The position numbers and the translations under genes are program-made. From contig NZ_CALNCS010000207.1 of NCBI RefSeq assembly GCF_937875145.1, positions 1-23,465 of the forward strand: 23,465 nt of DNA, written 5' to 3'. Positions 1 to 9,910 of the stretch are shown one piece after another (within the stretch, counting starts at the first letter, position 1; each line of letters opens with the position of its first letter). Source of the stretch: Alkalibaculum bacchi (GTDB lineage Bacteria > Bacillota > Clostridia > Eubacteriales > Alkalibacteraceae). Below the pieces are notes generated by a model, which made no database searches, had not been told where the DNA came from, and worked only from the letters and a program-made list of their open reading frames with translations.

Positions 1-112
1 TACATTTAGGACACTCATATTCGATTACTTTATCTATATTTTGTTCAAGTACTATTTCAGAATTTTTCTTTAAATAATTTTCTAAATCCTTTAAATTATT
101 AAAAGTTGGCAT
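1..112 (-). CDS. Unknown short protein, N-terminal 37 residues only, with CPxC motif (partial)
   Basis: An open frame starts with ATG at 112 and runs off the left edge after 37 codons. A clear ribosome binding site (GGGGAG at 120-125, 7 bases from the ATG) supports translation. The visible peptide begins MPTFNNLKDLENYLKK and ends EYECPKC; the CPKC pair could be half of a zinc-binding site. It starts 36 bases after the end of brxHI with no terminator visible between them, so it may be the ninth gene of the BREX transcript. I do not recognise the family, and too little is visible to give a function. It could be an accessory BREX gene or simply the next gene downstream. Confidence 0.6.
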   Translation of the reverse strand, partial: MPTFNNLKDLENYLKKNSEIVLEQNIDKVIEYECPKC

Positions 113-148
113 GATAAATCTCCCCTTTATTCTTAGTGATTTTACAAT

Positions 149-2305
149 TTATAACCTGTCATATAAATTCTCTATGTTTATTCTAGATTCTTTTAATACT
201 TTCACTGTGTTCCTTATATCTACTAACTCATATTTAAGAACTTCTATTTGTGCAAACCTAGGTAAATGTTTATAAAATTTAGAATGACTTTCGAAGTTAG
301 AAGATATTAGTGCTTTCTCAATTATTTCTTCTATTTTATCTGTGTCCATTTCAAATCTATTGAATAAATCTAAAATGTATTTTTCGCTAATATTTTTTTC
401 TATTTTTCTAACCTTAAGTTTGTTATAAGAAACACTAAATTCAAGTCCAAGTTCATGTTGAATTATTAATCCAAGAGTAAAATTCACCTTTTGTCCTGCG
501 TAAGTATATATATCAAACCCATCTTTTATTACATCAATAAGAACTTTATTCAAATCTATAGAAAATGCAGAATGCTCTAACCGAATACTTTTTAATACAG
601 ATTTAGATTTCATATCAATATATGGATAATCACTGTTGCTATTAAGTACCTTTAGCATTTCTTTGGCTATTTCATAAGATATAATCATTCCATTGCCCAT
701 CCATGTGGCAAGTGCACCTTCTTTAGATATTTGCACATATATTCTATATCTATCGTAATCTATCTTGTCTATCTGCCATGTATTTCCTGCTAATACGAAT
801 TTAGATGTCTTGTTTTCCTTTAGTAATGAATAAATAAACCAAGATTGTAAAGTTCCAATTTCTTTATTTTTATGTATAATTGAAAATTCAGATACAGTTT
901 CAAATACAGATACAAAGTTCATCAAAAAATTATAACCATATTCCTTCTCAATTTCCTTACCAAGCAGATATTCACCATTACTAAATTCCAGATAGTTTTT
1001 ATCTATAAGATATTGGATAAACTCTATTAACTTTTCCTCGTTAATATCCTTAAATGAATTTGAATTCTCTAGAATCTCTTTTAAATATAGCTGCTTTAAC
1101 CCAAATTTTTGTTGGATCATAGAAAATAATTGTTGAAATAGTACAGTATATGCTGCTAATGGAGTTGGAGCAGACTCTATCCACTTTTGTTTTGCCAATT
1201 CAACAATTGCAATAGCATTTATTAAGAAGAATTCTTCGTTAACACAGAATTCATAATGGGATACTGTTCCTATCCTCCTACCTGTTCTTCCCATTCTTTG
1301 TCTAAATGATGCAACGGTTGAGGGACTGTTTAATTGCATAACAACATCTAGTTCACCTACATCTATTCCTAATTCCATAGTAGAAGTGCAGCATAAACAC
1401 ATTTCACTTGGGGCGTTCTTTAATTTATCCTCTGATATTTCTCTTAAATTCTTACTAATGGAAGAATGATGAACCTTTGCATTTAACCCTAAGTTCTTTA
1501 GGATTCTAGACATCATTTCGCTATTGGTTCTACTATTACAGAAAAATAATGCCTTTTTGTCTCTTAACTCAGGTAGGAGGCAACTAACGGTATCTTCACT
1601 GAACTCATCAAAGTATCTAATAAATATTTTAGATCTATTTCCTTTGTTTTCTGGCTTAATAACAGATTTTTTTCTTTTACTAGACCCAGATATCCAATCT
1701 AAAATTTCTTCTGGATTACCTACTGTTGCAGATAAACCTATCCTTTGAATATCATACTTTGAATAAGTCTGTATCCTTTCTATGATACTCATAAGTTGAG
1801 CCCCTCTATAGTTTTCTGCAAAATAATGCACCTCGTCTATTACTATGAATCGAATATTTGAAAACAATTCCTCCGAGTCATAGGAATCTGACATAAGTAT
1901 GACTTCTAATGACTCTGGAGTAGTGGCTATAATATGTTTAAGTTCTATTTTAAATTTTCTTTTATTATTATAATCAACTTCTCCATGCCATTTAAATGCA
2001 TCGATGTTTGCGATTTTCCCTAGTTTTTTTAACCTAAACTCCTGATTATTGAGCAACGCCCTAATTGGAGATATATAGATTACAGAAATAGGTTTCAATT
2101 TTTCTTTATAAATTTCAGATATAATAGGTAAAAATGCTGCTTCTGTTTTTCCTCCAGCAGTTTGTGCAATTAAGATACAGTTATCTCCATTTAGAAGACA
2201 TGGAATAGTATCTTCCTGTATTGGTGTTAAACTATTCCATTCTAAAATATCCTTGATTCCATTTTGAATTTTATCATCCAGTAAGAAATAACTAGATTCC
2301 ATCAT
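149..2305 (-). CDS. brxHI: BrxHI, Lhr-like superfamily 2 helicase of type 6 BREX
   Basis: A 718-residue DEAD/DEAH-box helicase. Motifs visible in order are a Q-motif-like TPIQ (27-30), Walker A AQTAGGKTEAA (47-57), YISPIRAL (Ia), TTPES (Ib), Walker B DEVH (157-160), SAT (192-194) and motif VI QRMGRTGRR (336-344). The remaining half is the long C-terminal part seen in Lhr-like helicases. BrxHI is the helicase that marks BREX types 2 and 6; its exact role in phage exclusion is not established, and ATP-driven nucleic-acid unwinding or remodelling is inferred from the motifs. The start overlaps the brxD stop by four bases (ATGA), which implies translational coupling. A second ATG follows directly, so the true start may be one codon later. 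The last recognised BREX gene of the operon. Confidence 0.93.
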   Translation of the reverse strand: MMESSYFLLDDKIQNGIKDILEWNSLTPIQEDTIPCLLNGDNCILIAQTAGGKTEAAFLPIISEIYKEKLKPISVIYISPIRALLNNQEFRLKKLGKIANIDAFKWHGEVDYNNKRKFKIELKHIIATTPESLEVILMSDSYDSEELFSNIRFIVIDEVHYFAENYRGAQLMSIIERIQTYSKYDIQRIGLSATVGNPEEILDWISGSSKRKKSVIKPENKGNRSKIFIRYFDEFSEDTVSCLLPELRDKKALFFCNSRTNSEMMSRILKNLGLNAKVHHSSISKNLREISEDKLKNAPSEMCLCCTSTMELGIDVGELDVVMQLNSPSTVASFRQRMGRTGRRIGTVSHYEFCVNEEFFLINAIAIVELAKQKWIESAPTPLAAYTVLFQQLFSMIQQKFGLKQLYLKEILENSNSFKDINEEKLIEFIQYLIDKNYLEFSNGEYLLGKEIEKEYGYNFLMNFVSVFETVSEFSIIHKNKEIGTLQSWFIYSLLKENKTSKFVLAGNTWQIDKIDYDRYRIYVQISKEGALATWMGNGMIISYEIAKEMLKVLNSNSDYPYIDMKSKSVLKSIRLEHSAFSIDLNKVLIDVIKDGFDIYTYAGQKVNFTLGLIIQHELGLEFSVSYNKLKVRKIEKNISEKYILDLFNRFEMDTDKIEEIIEKALISSNFESHSKFYKHLPRFAQIEVLKYELVDIRNTVKVLKESRINIENLYDRL

Positions 2306-3627
2306 AGTTCTATCTCCATAGCAACTTCTCTACCGTATAGTTCAATTTGCTTATTGACTTCTTCTATTTGATGTTCATTAATATTTAAAAGTGATTTTAT
2401 TTTACTCATAGGTTCTTTTTTCGCTGCTTCCAAGATAAATATGAAATTTCGTAAAAAAGTCCTTGGTAGTATACTTACTTCCTTTCCAAAAGCATTGGTA
2501 AAACTTTGAACATATTCTTCAATAAACTCATCTGATATTTTAGTCTCAGGATTCCACTCATGAACAACTCGATGAATATATCTAACCTTCTTAGAAACTT
2601 CTATTAATTGGCTTGAATCAAATCTTGACAATTTAATAAGAGGTTGTTCTAATATTCGAATGTCACCTAATTTAATTGGTTCTATTCTTGTATATAAAGC
2701 ATCATGCTCCTTTATACCTTTCTCTTCGTCTTCTATTAATTCTTCCGTACCAGTAAATAGAAGATAGCAACCGGGCAGGTTATCTTTACTGACCATATCG
2801 ATAAGTAATCTTAAATTTTCATAAGCCTGATACCTTATATCTTTTCTCTCTTTTCTTACAGTCTCAACTTCATCTATTATTACTAATAAACCTGCATACC
2901 CAGACTTTTCTATGATATAAAGTAATGTTTTAAGAAACTCAAATACATTTCCCTTATCTACTGATCCTTTAACTCCTATACTCTTCTTTATATCAGCAGG
3001 TATATTAGTATCACCAGCAAACCAAGCAAGAGACTTTTGTGCCAACGTATTGTCACCACTTAATAGCCCTGTACAAAATGATATAACTGCATTTACAATA
3101 GAAACATTAGTTGTATTTGCTTTAGCAAGTTCTAATGATATCTTATCTTTAAGCCTTACCATAAGTTTTTCTTCGTCCTCTTCATTATCATCAGGATCTA
3201 AATTGTATTTACTTATAATCTCAGATTTTTCTTTTTCAATCCAACTTTCGATTATAATTCTAAAAGCAGAAAACTCTCTAAATTCATTTGTTCGCATTCC
3301 AACCATTATTTTATTATATATTGTTTCAAAATTATGGAGTTGAGTATTTTTAGATATTACTATTTCTGAAATAACAAAATTATCCTTCAGTGCTTCCTCT
3401 TTTAATACTTCGCATAAAAAAGATTTACCACTTCCATATGGCCCATATATCATTTTGAATCCTGAATGTGCGTTCCCATTCGGCTTGAATCTTATATAAT
3501 TCAAATCTTCTAGTATTGCATCTCTCTCTTCTTCATGGCCACACATAATATGTTTAGCACCTTCATATGCTGGTACACTTCCATTGTGTAAAGCCCTTAA
3601 AATTTGTTGTCCTTCGTTTATATTCAT
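2302..3627 (-). CDS. brxD: BrxD, P-loop ATP-binding protein of type 6 BREX
   Basis: A 441-residue ATPase. Walker A is GPYGSGKS (62-69) and Walker B is IIDEVE (250-255) after a hydrophobic strand; LLFTGTEEL follows as a probable sensor region. The size and the motif layout fit the BrxD family (ATP-binding proteins of the DUF2791 type) found in BREX types 2 and 6 next to the BrxHI helicase. BrxD and BrxHI always travel as a pair, so they are inferred to work together, possibly with BrxD loading or regulating the helicase. It starts 15 bases after pglZ with a very strong GGGGGGAG ribosome binding site, and its end overlaps brxHI by four bases. An acidic run (residues 146-153) may be a flexible loop. 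Confidence 0.9.
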   Translation of the reverse strand: MNINEGQQILRALHNGSVPAYEGAKHIMCGHEEERDAILEDLNYIRFKPNGNAHSGFKMIYGPYGSGKSFLCEVLKEEALKDNFVISEIVISKNTQLHNFETIYNKIMVGMRTNEFREFSAFRIIIESWIEKEKSEIISKYNLDPDDNEEDEEKLMVRLKDKISLELAKANTTNVSIVNAVISFCTGLLSGDNTLAQKSLAWFAGDTNIPADIKKSIGVKGSVDKGNVFEFLKTLLYIIEKSGYAGLLVIIDEVETVRKERKDIRYQAYENLRLLIDMVSKDNLPGCYLLFTGTEELIEDEEKGIKEHDALYTRIEPIKLGDIRILEQPLIKLSRFDSSQLIEVSKKVRYIHRVVHEWNPETKISDEFIEEYVQSFTNAFGKEVSILPRTFLRNFIFILEAAKKEPMSKIKSLLNINEHQIEEVNKQIELYGREVAMEIEL

Positions 3628-3642
3628 CCTACGAACTCCCCC

Positions 3643-6285
3643 CTATTTCAGATAATACTCGTATGTTGACATACCTACAACCTTAAACCCTATCCAATCA
3701 TACCCCTCATTGTTAAGTTTAAAGATGAAATCTTGCATAAATGCCATTACTGATTGAGATATAAATCTAATGCCATCCTCATTACATATTTCTTGTATCT
3801 CAGAATCTGTATAAGAGGACGCTCTTAAGAATAACTCTAGTATTCTTTTTTCTTTCTTATTTAAACTATTACTATCTATATAGTTTTCTATTTGTTCTTT
3901 AACTGATTTAGGGATCTCTCTTGTCTTTTCTTGAGCAAAATCTGTATTTAAGCCAACATCCTCTAAACTAATTTGTTCCACTACTTCAGGAGTGTGTTTT
4001 TTAATGACTTTTTCATTATTTTTCTCTATAACTATTACAGGTACTAATAATTCTTGAAGCGATACTCCGCCATGATGAAATTTAGTTCCTCCACTAACTG
4101 GAAACACGTTTATTCCCCTTGGAAAATTAAAAAATAAATCTCCATCATAATTTGCAGAATAAGCACTCTTAGTTATATAGTTTCCATCTACCTTTTTTCT
4201 TGAAATAGTATATCTTCGCTTATTTACAATATTTTCCATATCTTTTGAAATATCAACCTTCATCCATTCTTCTAATCCAGAGGTCAATATGAATCCATGG
4301 TCAGCAACAACAACTATTTTTTCAATATCAATCTGTACCAACTTTTTTATTGCACTTTGTATCTTATTGAGCAATCCGGGAAACATTTGGATGCTGCTAT
4401 CTTCAATGTGACCAGCCTCATCAATTTCATTTGAAAAAACTAAAATTCTATCCTTTTTTTTAAATTCATTCTTAAGGCTATTTATTGGAATATCTACAAT
4501 TTCATTTAAGTTTTTAACTACTCCATTACCATCAGATATTTCTAAGAAAAACCTTATGCGTTCTGATTTATTATTTAATGGATAATTAAGGTTTCCATCT
4601 GTTGTTTTGATCGAATCATTCTCTTCATTTAGGATAAGTTTTGTATTACCGTTAGGTAACAAACTAGCCATTCCAAATTCCGTAACTGTTGGTATAGAAG
4701 CAATAATTGGTGTAATTGTTTTATATTTAATATCATAAAGCATTGAGAATATTTCTTTTCCCATTTCATATCTTAAAGCAGCCACTATTGCTACTGCTGT
4801 CTTCTTATCAGAATTTGATACATATTTAGACCAAAAGTCTAATTGTATATTTGTCTTAAACTCATAGTCGTGCTTACTCTCAATAATATTAGATATCTCT
4901 TCATTTAAGGGTTTAAGATATTGATAATAATATCTCTTGTCAACAAAGTTTAGAAGTTGAGATATAAAATCATCAATCAAAGAGTAATCTTCTTGAACTT
5001 TCCTATATAATAAGTCTATCTTCCACCAACTATTAGTTTCATAAAGAAAAATTATATTATCTAAACTATTATCTATTGCTTTAAACTCTTCTTCAAATAC
5101 ATAAATTAAGTTTATTAACTGAAATATATTATTAAGGATATTCCATTTATTAAATATCTTTGATTTAGAAAAATAGTATCTCCTTCTAATATCTACAAAT
5201 ACATTTAAATCTTTTAATTGGCTCCTTAGTGATTCTATATCTATACCATTTTCACTTTCAATGTATTGATAACCTTTTTGCTCTTCCTTTACATATAGAC
5301 CATTTAAATATCCCAATAAATCTTCTTTTATTAAATGCGGATTCCGAACCCCTTTAAATATCTGAATCTCTAATTTTTTATATAAAATTTCCTCTATACC
5401 ATATAGATATTCAATAGCAAATAATTCATCTACTTCCATTTCATTAAGTACATTAATCATATATTTCTCAGAGACACTTTGAGAGTATTCAATAAATTTA
5501 TCTCTATAAATTTCATGATTAGCCCACGTTTCAAGAAGTTGAACACAATTCATTATTTTGTTTGTATTTGATAATTTAATTCCAAAAGGTTTTATATCTT
5601 TATTTCTACTTTTCTGTATCAATTCACTTTGAAATAAACTATCTACAATATGTTCTACAATTTTTTGCTTTGACTCAATACGGGATACATTAATTCCATA
5701 TTCCAAAGAGAGAAACTCAAAAAACTTATCTTTAATCCTTGCTTCTTCAAGTATAGATTCATACTTATCTGTTTCACAAATATATTTAAGTATTGTATAT
5801 TCTTTACTAATATCAACATATCCAAATCCATTAGTTAACACAATGTCATCTAGAGTCTCTTGATTAAGACTTCTAATAACACTTTCAGGTATTATATCCC
5901 ATAATCTTTTTAATATATTTAGCCGTTCTTCAAGTGTTGATATATCAAATTGTCCAAAATCTATCCTGTAATTTATTTCTAAAATGTCTTTTACAGATGC
6001 AATATATGTGTCTCCAAAAAATTCATACTCCGTTAAAAATCCCTGCTCATTTTCTACATTAGAATATATAAGCCATTTTTTTGTAAGTTCACTATCAGCC
6101 AATAGTATTTTATAGCGGAGTTCAATAAAACTGCCTTTATAGGCAATTTTATTGACTCCTTGTTCATCAAATAAATTAAACTCTTGTAAAAATTCATTCT
6201 GGTAATCATACCATATAACAATATTAGAGTTCTTAAATTTTTCCTTTATCTCTGCTTGAATCAATTTATAAAATGATGTTTTCAT
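3643..6285 (-). CDS. pglZ: PglZ (BrxZ), alkaline-phosphatase-superfamily BREX protein
   Basis: An 880-residue protein, a normal length for BREX PglZ. The N-terminus has the family's IVIWYD strand (22-27). The PglZ domain lies in the C-terminal half: xALRYE at 502-507, the SIPTVTEFGMASLLP stretch at about 530-544 that carries the presumed nucleophile threonine, VADHGF (660-665) with metal-ligand Asp and His, and HGGVSLQELLVPV near 745. PglZ is one of the two genes found in nearly all BREX systems and is needed for exclusion; its chemical activity is not settled. Odd point: the residue before ALRYE is Ala502 where the family normally has Asp, so one metal ligand seems to be missing. The frame is otherwise intact. 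The pglX stop and the pglZ start share one base (TAATG). Confidence 0.95.
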   Translation of the reverse strand: MKTSFYKLIQAEIKEKFKNSNIVIWYDYQNEFLQEFNLFDEQGVNKIAYKGSFIELRYKILLADSELTKKWLIYSNVENEQGFLTEYEFFGDTYIASVKDILEINYRIDFGQFDISTLEERLNILKRLWDIIPESVIRSLNQETLDDIVLTNGFGYVDISKEYTILKYICETDKYESILEEARIKDKFFEFLSLEYGINVSRIESKQKIVEHIVDSLFQSELIQKSRNKDIKPFGIKLSNTNKIMNCVQLLETWANHEIYRDKFIEYSQSVSEKYMINVLNEMEVDELFAIEYLYGIEEILYKKLEIQIFKGVRNPHLIKEDLLGYLNGLYVKEEQKGYQYIESENGIDIESLRSQLKDLNVFVDIRRRYYFSKSKIFNKWNILNNIFQLINLIYVFEEEFKAIDNSLDNIIFLYETNSWWKIDLLYRKVQEDYSLIDDFISQLLNFVDKRYYYQYLKPLNEEISNIIESKHDYEFKTNIQLDFWSKYVSNSDKKTAVAIVAALRYEMGKEIFSMLYDIKYKTITPIIASIPTVTEFGMASLLPNGNTKLILNEENDSIKTTDGNLNYPLNNKSERIRFFLEISDGNGVVKNLNEIVDIPINSLKNEFKKKDRILVFSNEIDEAGHIEDSSIQMFPGLLNKIQSAIKKLVQIDIEKIVVVADHGFILTSGLEEWMKVDISKDMENIVNKRRYTISRKKVDGNYITKSAYSANYDGDLFFNFPRGINVFPVSGGTKFHHGGVSLQELLVPVIVIEKNNEKVIKKHTPEVVEQISLEDVGLNTDFAQEKTREIPKSVKEQIENYIDSNSLNKKEKRILELFLRASSYTDSEIQEICNEDGIRFISQSVMAFMQDFIFKLNNEGYDWIGFKVVGMSTYEYYLK

Positions 6286-9200
6286 TACTTTCCTACCTCT
6301 TTATAGTAGTCTTCTTTTTCTTTATTAGTAGATACAGGGCTTGATAATATAGGTTCTATAGGTATTATATTGTACAATACCCCTTCATCGGTATTGGGGT
6401 TATAAGGTAATATCTCCATTATATTCTTATCTAAAATATTCAGATCTTCTAATTTTGCTTCTAAATCGCTACATTTATCTTTGAAATCTTTTTCTTTACC
6501 CTTATCACCATTAGTCCTTGTCTCAATTAACTGATTAGTATAGTACTTTAAGTCTTCCTCGTATCTATCAATCATTTGACTTAGATAGATGCTTTTAACT
6601 TTATATAAGGTATCATTATCTAATTTATGGTAATATACGAAGCAATTGAATGTTTTTTTAGGACTACATATGTGCCAATATATTGGACGTTTTTCATAAC
6701 TCCTTGAATGATTTTTAAAGAAGTCTTTGATTATATATCTTTCAATAGATGTACCTAATATATTTTCTATTTCATCAAAAATATTATCAGCATATTGTTC
6801 ACTAAAATATTTTATTATTATATTATATATTTTTTCTACTATATCATCTTCCAAATACACAGAAGAATTCACCGGAATAATACCATCAACTATACTGTCT
6901 ATGTCATTATCCCATCTGCCAAATATACATCCTATTAAAAAGTTGATTATATTCTCTTGTTCTTTTTTAATGGCTTTCTCTCCATATAATTCTTTTTCTA
7001 ATCTTGTTCTAATTAGAATATCTTTTCTTAAGTTCAACTTTAAACTTAATAGATCATAATTTGGATTATTGTCGACATTTATTAACTTATTATAATTTGA
7101 CTTATTTAAATTAAAATTATTGTTAATTCCATTTTGATCCTCAATAAGTTCAATTTCATCTTCACTTACCTTATATGTGTCGTAAACTAAATTGTTAATT
7201 ATTTTATCGTTTTCAAAAACCGCTAATTCTATCTCATCTTTAATTCTTAGAAAATTCATAATGGATTCTTTCATGGAATTAGAAAACAAGTTTAAGACAT
7301 TATCAGATTCAAAGTATCTAGATGTTTCTAAAAGTGAAAATTTATATCTTAATCTCTCAATATTTTCTAATGTTAATTTTTTGATTTCATCTATATATAC
7401 TAATTCAAAACCTTTAATTGGTAAGCGGTTAACATCTCCAACCTGATAATGATTAGTAGGATTAATAATATTCAAAAAGAATATTATTAAGTTCGAATTC
7501 ATTAAGCCTAATAAGAAATAAATATTAACATCTTGTTTAGGAAATATGCCAGGCTTATCATCTTCAATTATAGTATCAGTATGAAGATACTTAGCGCTAA
7601 AGTTAGAGTTATAAGGTGACCTAGGGTAATATATACCCCCCATATTATAATAATCTATCCCAGTAAACCCACCTCTACTTTTATAGAACTCTATAGCATC
7701 TTCTGAAAAATCTACTACCATATTATCCAAAGATACATATCTATCATTACCGGGAATTTTATCAATCCATTTCCATCTTTTAAAATCATTTACTTCCCAA
7801 TAAAATCTAAGATATTTATCGTTATTATAAGTGCTTAATCCACGTTGTACATGAGCATATTCTTTGAAATTGGAATCTAAAAAATAATTTAATATATTCT
7901 CAGATAATTTGTAAGTAAATGGAGATCCTTTTATTATCTGAAATTTGTCCTGATTTATTAAATATCTTTTTACTCCATCTGTTATTTTAGGATACTCTGA
8001 TCTATTAATACAATTACTTATATCTATAAATTCAGATTTTTTATTGTGTTGTTTAGTTTTACTTAGTGTAAACATAACACTATTTACCTTTTCTCCAGTT
8101 AATTCTTCAAATATTCCTGTTCCTAAATGAACAACCTCTTCAATCTGATTATTCTTTAGTATGCTTTCTCTTAGTTCTGTATATTTAGAGGTAAACATAA
8201 ATCCATGCTGAACAATCATCCCTAATATTCCATTATCATTCAAAAATTCTTCACATCTCATTATAAATGCCGAATATAAATCCTCACTGCCAGCCTTATA
8301 ATTACTCATTATAAAGTTCTTTAATTTTATATCCATATTTCCAATGCCCATATAGGGTGGATTAGTAACAACAACATCATAGCCTGTTTTTTGCATAAAT
8401 ATGTTTACAAGTTTTATTGATTTTGTAGCCTCGGTAGCAAATAGTTGCCTTGATATATCATTAGCTTTAATGGCTTCACTATAAATGGCATTCAAGCTGT
8501 CCATAAGTTCTCTTTCTTCTCTTGTAAAATCTCTTTGAGACTTATAATCTGATAAAGAAATAGAGTGTTCTTCTAATAAATTTTCTTGTCCTTTAATTTG
8601 CTTTCTCTTAATTCTTTTTGCCTTATCTAATTCTTTCTTAGCGATTCTATTTTTAAATTCCTCAAATAATGGAAACAACCTCTTTTCAGGTTGGATAAGA
8701 CTCCCCTTAAGTCTAACATCTTCGAACTCCTCATAAATAATTTCTATCATTTTTAATATTGTCTTATTATCTTTGTGTTTTTCTTTTAAATTTTCTAATC
8801 TACTTCCGTTTAATAAAATTGCATCAGCACATACCAAATTAACTGAAAGTTTGCCTTTAGTATTTGTGTCATAACCATTGTCTTTTAAATAAGTCTTAGT
8901 TTTTATAAATAATATTAGCACTGCCAATTGAACTGCTCTTAAATCTATATCTATTCCATAAATATTGTTTTCTAGTATTTTATAAGGTATCTCTTTCTTT
9001 GTATATTTTCCTTCTTCTACATACATCTCATAAAATACATCGTATGCTCTTACTAAAAAGTGCCCACTTCCACAACAAGGATCTATAAGTTTAATATCTT
9101 CAACATTTTTTTTGTCCCTTAATCCATTCTGCATTTCACTATATACTTTATTAAGAGAATTATCTATAATCCAATTTACAACCCAACCTGGAGTAAATAT

Positions 9201-9899
9201 TTGAGTTGTTGCTGGAACTTCATCTATGGTAATGAAAAAATCCTTTTGGTTCTGTCTTGTAAAAATCTCACTTTTTTCTCTGGAATTAAAATACTGATAA
9301 ATCCAACCTATGATTTCATCTTGTTTCCATGATTCATCGTCTATATTGGTGCATAAGAGTTCTATTACTTTTAATAAACTTGTACTAGATGGAGTAACGA
9401 AGGAGTATTCATCCCCCGTATTAAACAACATCCTTATCTCCTCACTAATTTCTTCAAACATTATATTCAAGAGATATGCTAATCCTCCATCCATTTCATA
9501 CTTACAAAATTCTCTTGCAACTTCATAGAATCTTGACCCAATAAAGGATCTATTACCATAATCACCTCTAGGTATTAAAATCTCATCAATAAGACCTCTG
9601 ACTTCCATAACCCTAAGTGCCGCTAAACGATTAAGATATGTGTATGAAACTTCCTTTATATACTCCATAACGGCTTTGTCTTTCTCAAATCCACCTTTTT
9701 CAAGTTTTTCAATTGCCTTTTCTATATTATTTCTATTATTCGCTTGTTCCTCAGTTAAGTTTTTTAAATCCCTTAAGTTAACCCAGTCTTTGTTTATATA
9801 AATACCGTAGTTTATTAAAACCTGTTCTATATCTTTTTCTAATATGTCTCTACACTCGAGAATAGTAGACTTAATAGACTTCTTTTGTTCTGCATTCAA
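6285..9899 (-). CDS. pglX: PglX (BrxX), BREX adenine-specific DNA methyltransferase
   Basis: A 1204-residue gamma-type N6-adenine methyltransferase. The approach sequence TTQIFTPGWVV (231-241) is typical of PglX. SAM-binding motif I is DPCCGSGHF (273-281) and the catalytic motif IV is NPPY (513-516). A charged helical stretch at about 1115-1150 looks like a coiled coil, and the end (NPNTDEGVLYNI) matches the conserved PglX tail. In BREX the enzyme marks host DNA at a non-palindromic site and is also needed for phage blocking. The start is TTG at 9899, supported by GGAGGGAG seven bases upstream; the gene begins 11 bases after brxC. The methylation motif cannot be read from the sequence. Both catalytic motifs are intact, so activity is expected. 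Confidence 0.96.
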   Translation of the reverse strand: MNAEQKKSIKSTILECRDILEKDIEQVLINYGIYINKDWVNLRDLKNLTEEQANNRNNIEKAIEKLEKGGFEKDKAVMEYIKEVSYTYLNRLAALRVMEVRGLIDEILIPRGDYGNRSFIGSRFYEVAREFCKYEMDGGLAYLLNIMFEEISEEIRMLFNTGDEYSFVTPSSTSLLKVIELLCTNIDDESWKQDEIIGWIYQYFNSREKSEIFTRQNQKDFFITIDEVPATTQIFTPGWVVNWIIDNSLNKVYSEMQNGLRDKKNVEDIKLIDPCCGSGHFLVRAYDVFYEMYVEEGKYTKKEIPYKILENNIYGIDIDLRAVQLAVLILFIKTKTYLKDNGYDTNTKGKLSVNLVCADAILLNGSRLENLKEKHKDNKTILKMIEIIYEEFEDVRLKGSLIQPEKRLFPLFEEFKNRIAKKELDKAKRIKRKQIKGQENLLEEHSISLSDYKSQRDFTREERELMDSLNAIYSEAIKANDISRQLFATEATKSIKLVNIFMQKTGYDVVVTNPPYMGIGNMDIKLKNFIMSNYKAGSEDLYSAFIMRCEEFLNDNGILGMIVQHGFMFTSKYTELRESILKNNQIEEVVHLGTGIFEELTGEKVNSVMFTLSKTKQHNKKSEFIDISNCINRSEYPKITDGVKRYLINQDKFQIIKGSPFTYKLSENILNYFLDSNFKEYAHVQRGLSTYNNDKYLRFYWEVNDFKRWKWIDKIPGNDRYVSLDNMVVDFSEDAIEFYKSRGGFTGIDYYNMGGIYYPRSPYNSNFSAKYLHTDTIIEDDKPGIFPKQDVNIYFLLGLMNSNLIIFFLNIINPTNHYQVGDVNRLPIKGFELVYIDEIKKLTLENIERLRYKFSLLETSRYFESDNVLNLFSNSMKESIMNFLRIKDEIELAVFENDKIINNLVYDTYKVSEDEIELIEDQNGINNNFNLNKSNYNKLINVDNNPNYDLLSLKLNLRKDILIRTRLEKELYGEKAIKKEQENIINFLIGCIFGRWDNDIDSIVDGIIPVNSSVYLEDDIVEKIYNIIIKYFSEQYADNIFDEIENILGTSIERYIIKDFFKNHSRSYEKRPIYWHICSPKKTFNCFVYYHKLDNDTLYKVKSIYLSQMIDRYEEDLKYYTNQLIETRTNGDKGKEKDFKDKCSDLEAKLEDLNILDKNIMEILPYNPNTDEGVLYNIIPIEPILSSPVSTNKEKEDYYKEVGK

Positions 9900-9910
9900 C
9901 GAACTCCCTC

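Noticed and set aside
6727..7059. A 110-codon plus-strand open frame opposite pglX, and similar ones opposite brxC, brxHI and the SIR2 gene.
   Set aside because: They are serine- and leucine-rich antisense shadows of well-supported genes, with no ribosome binding sites.
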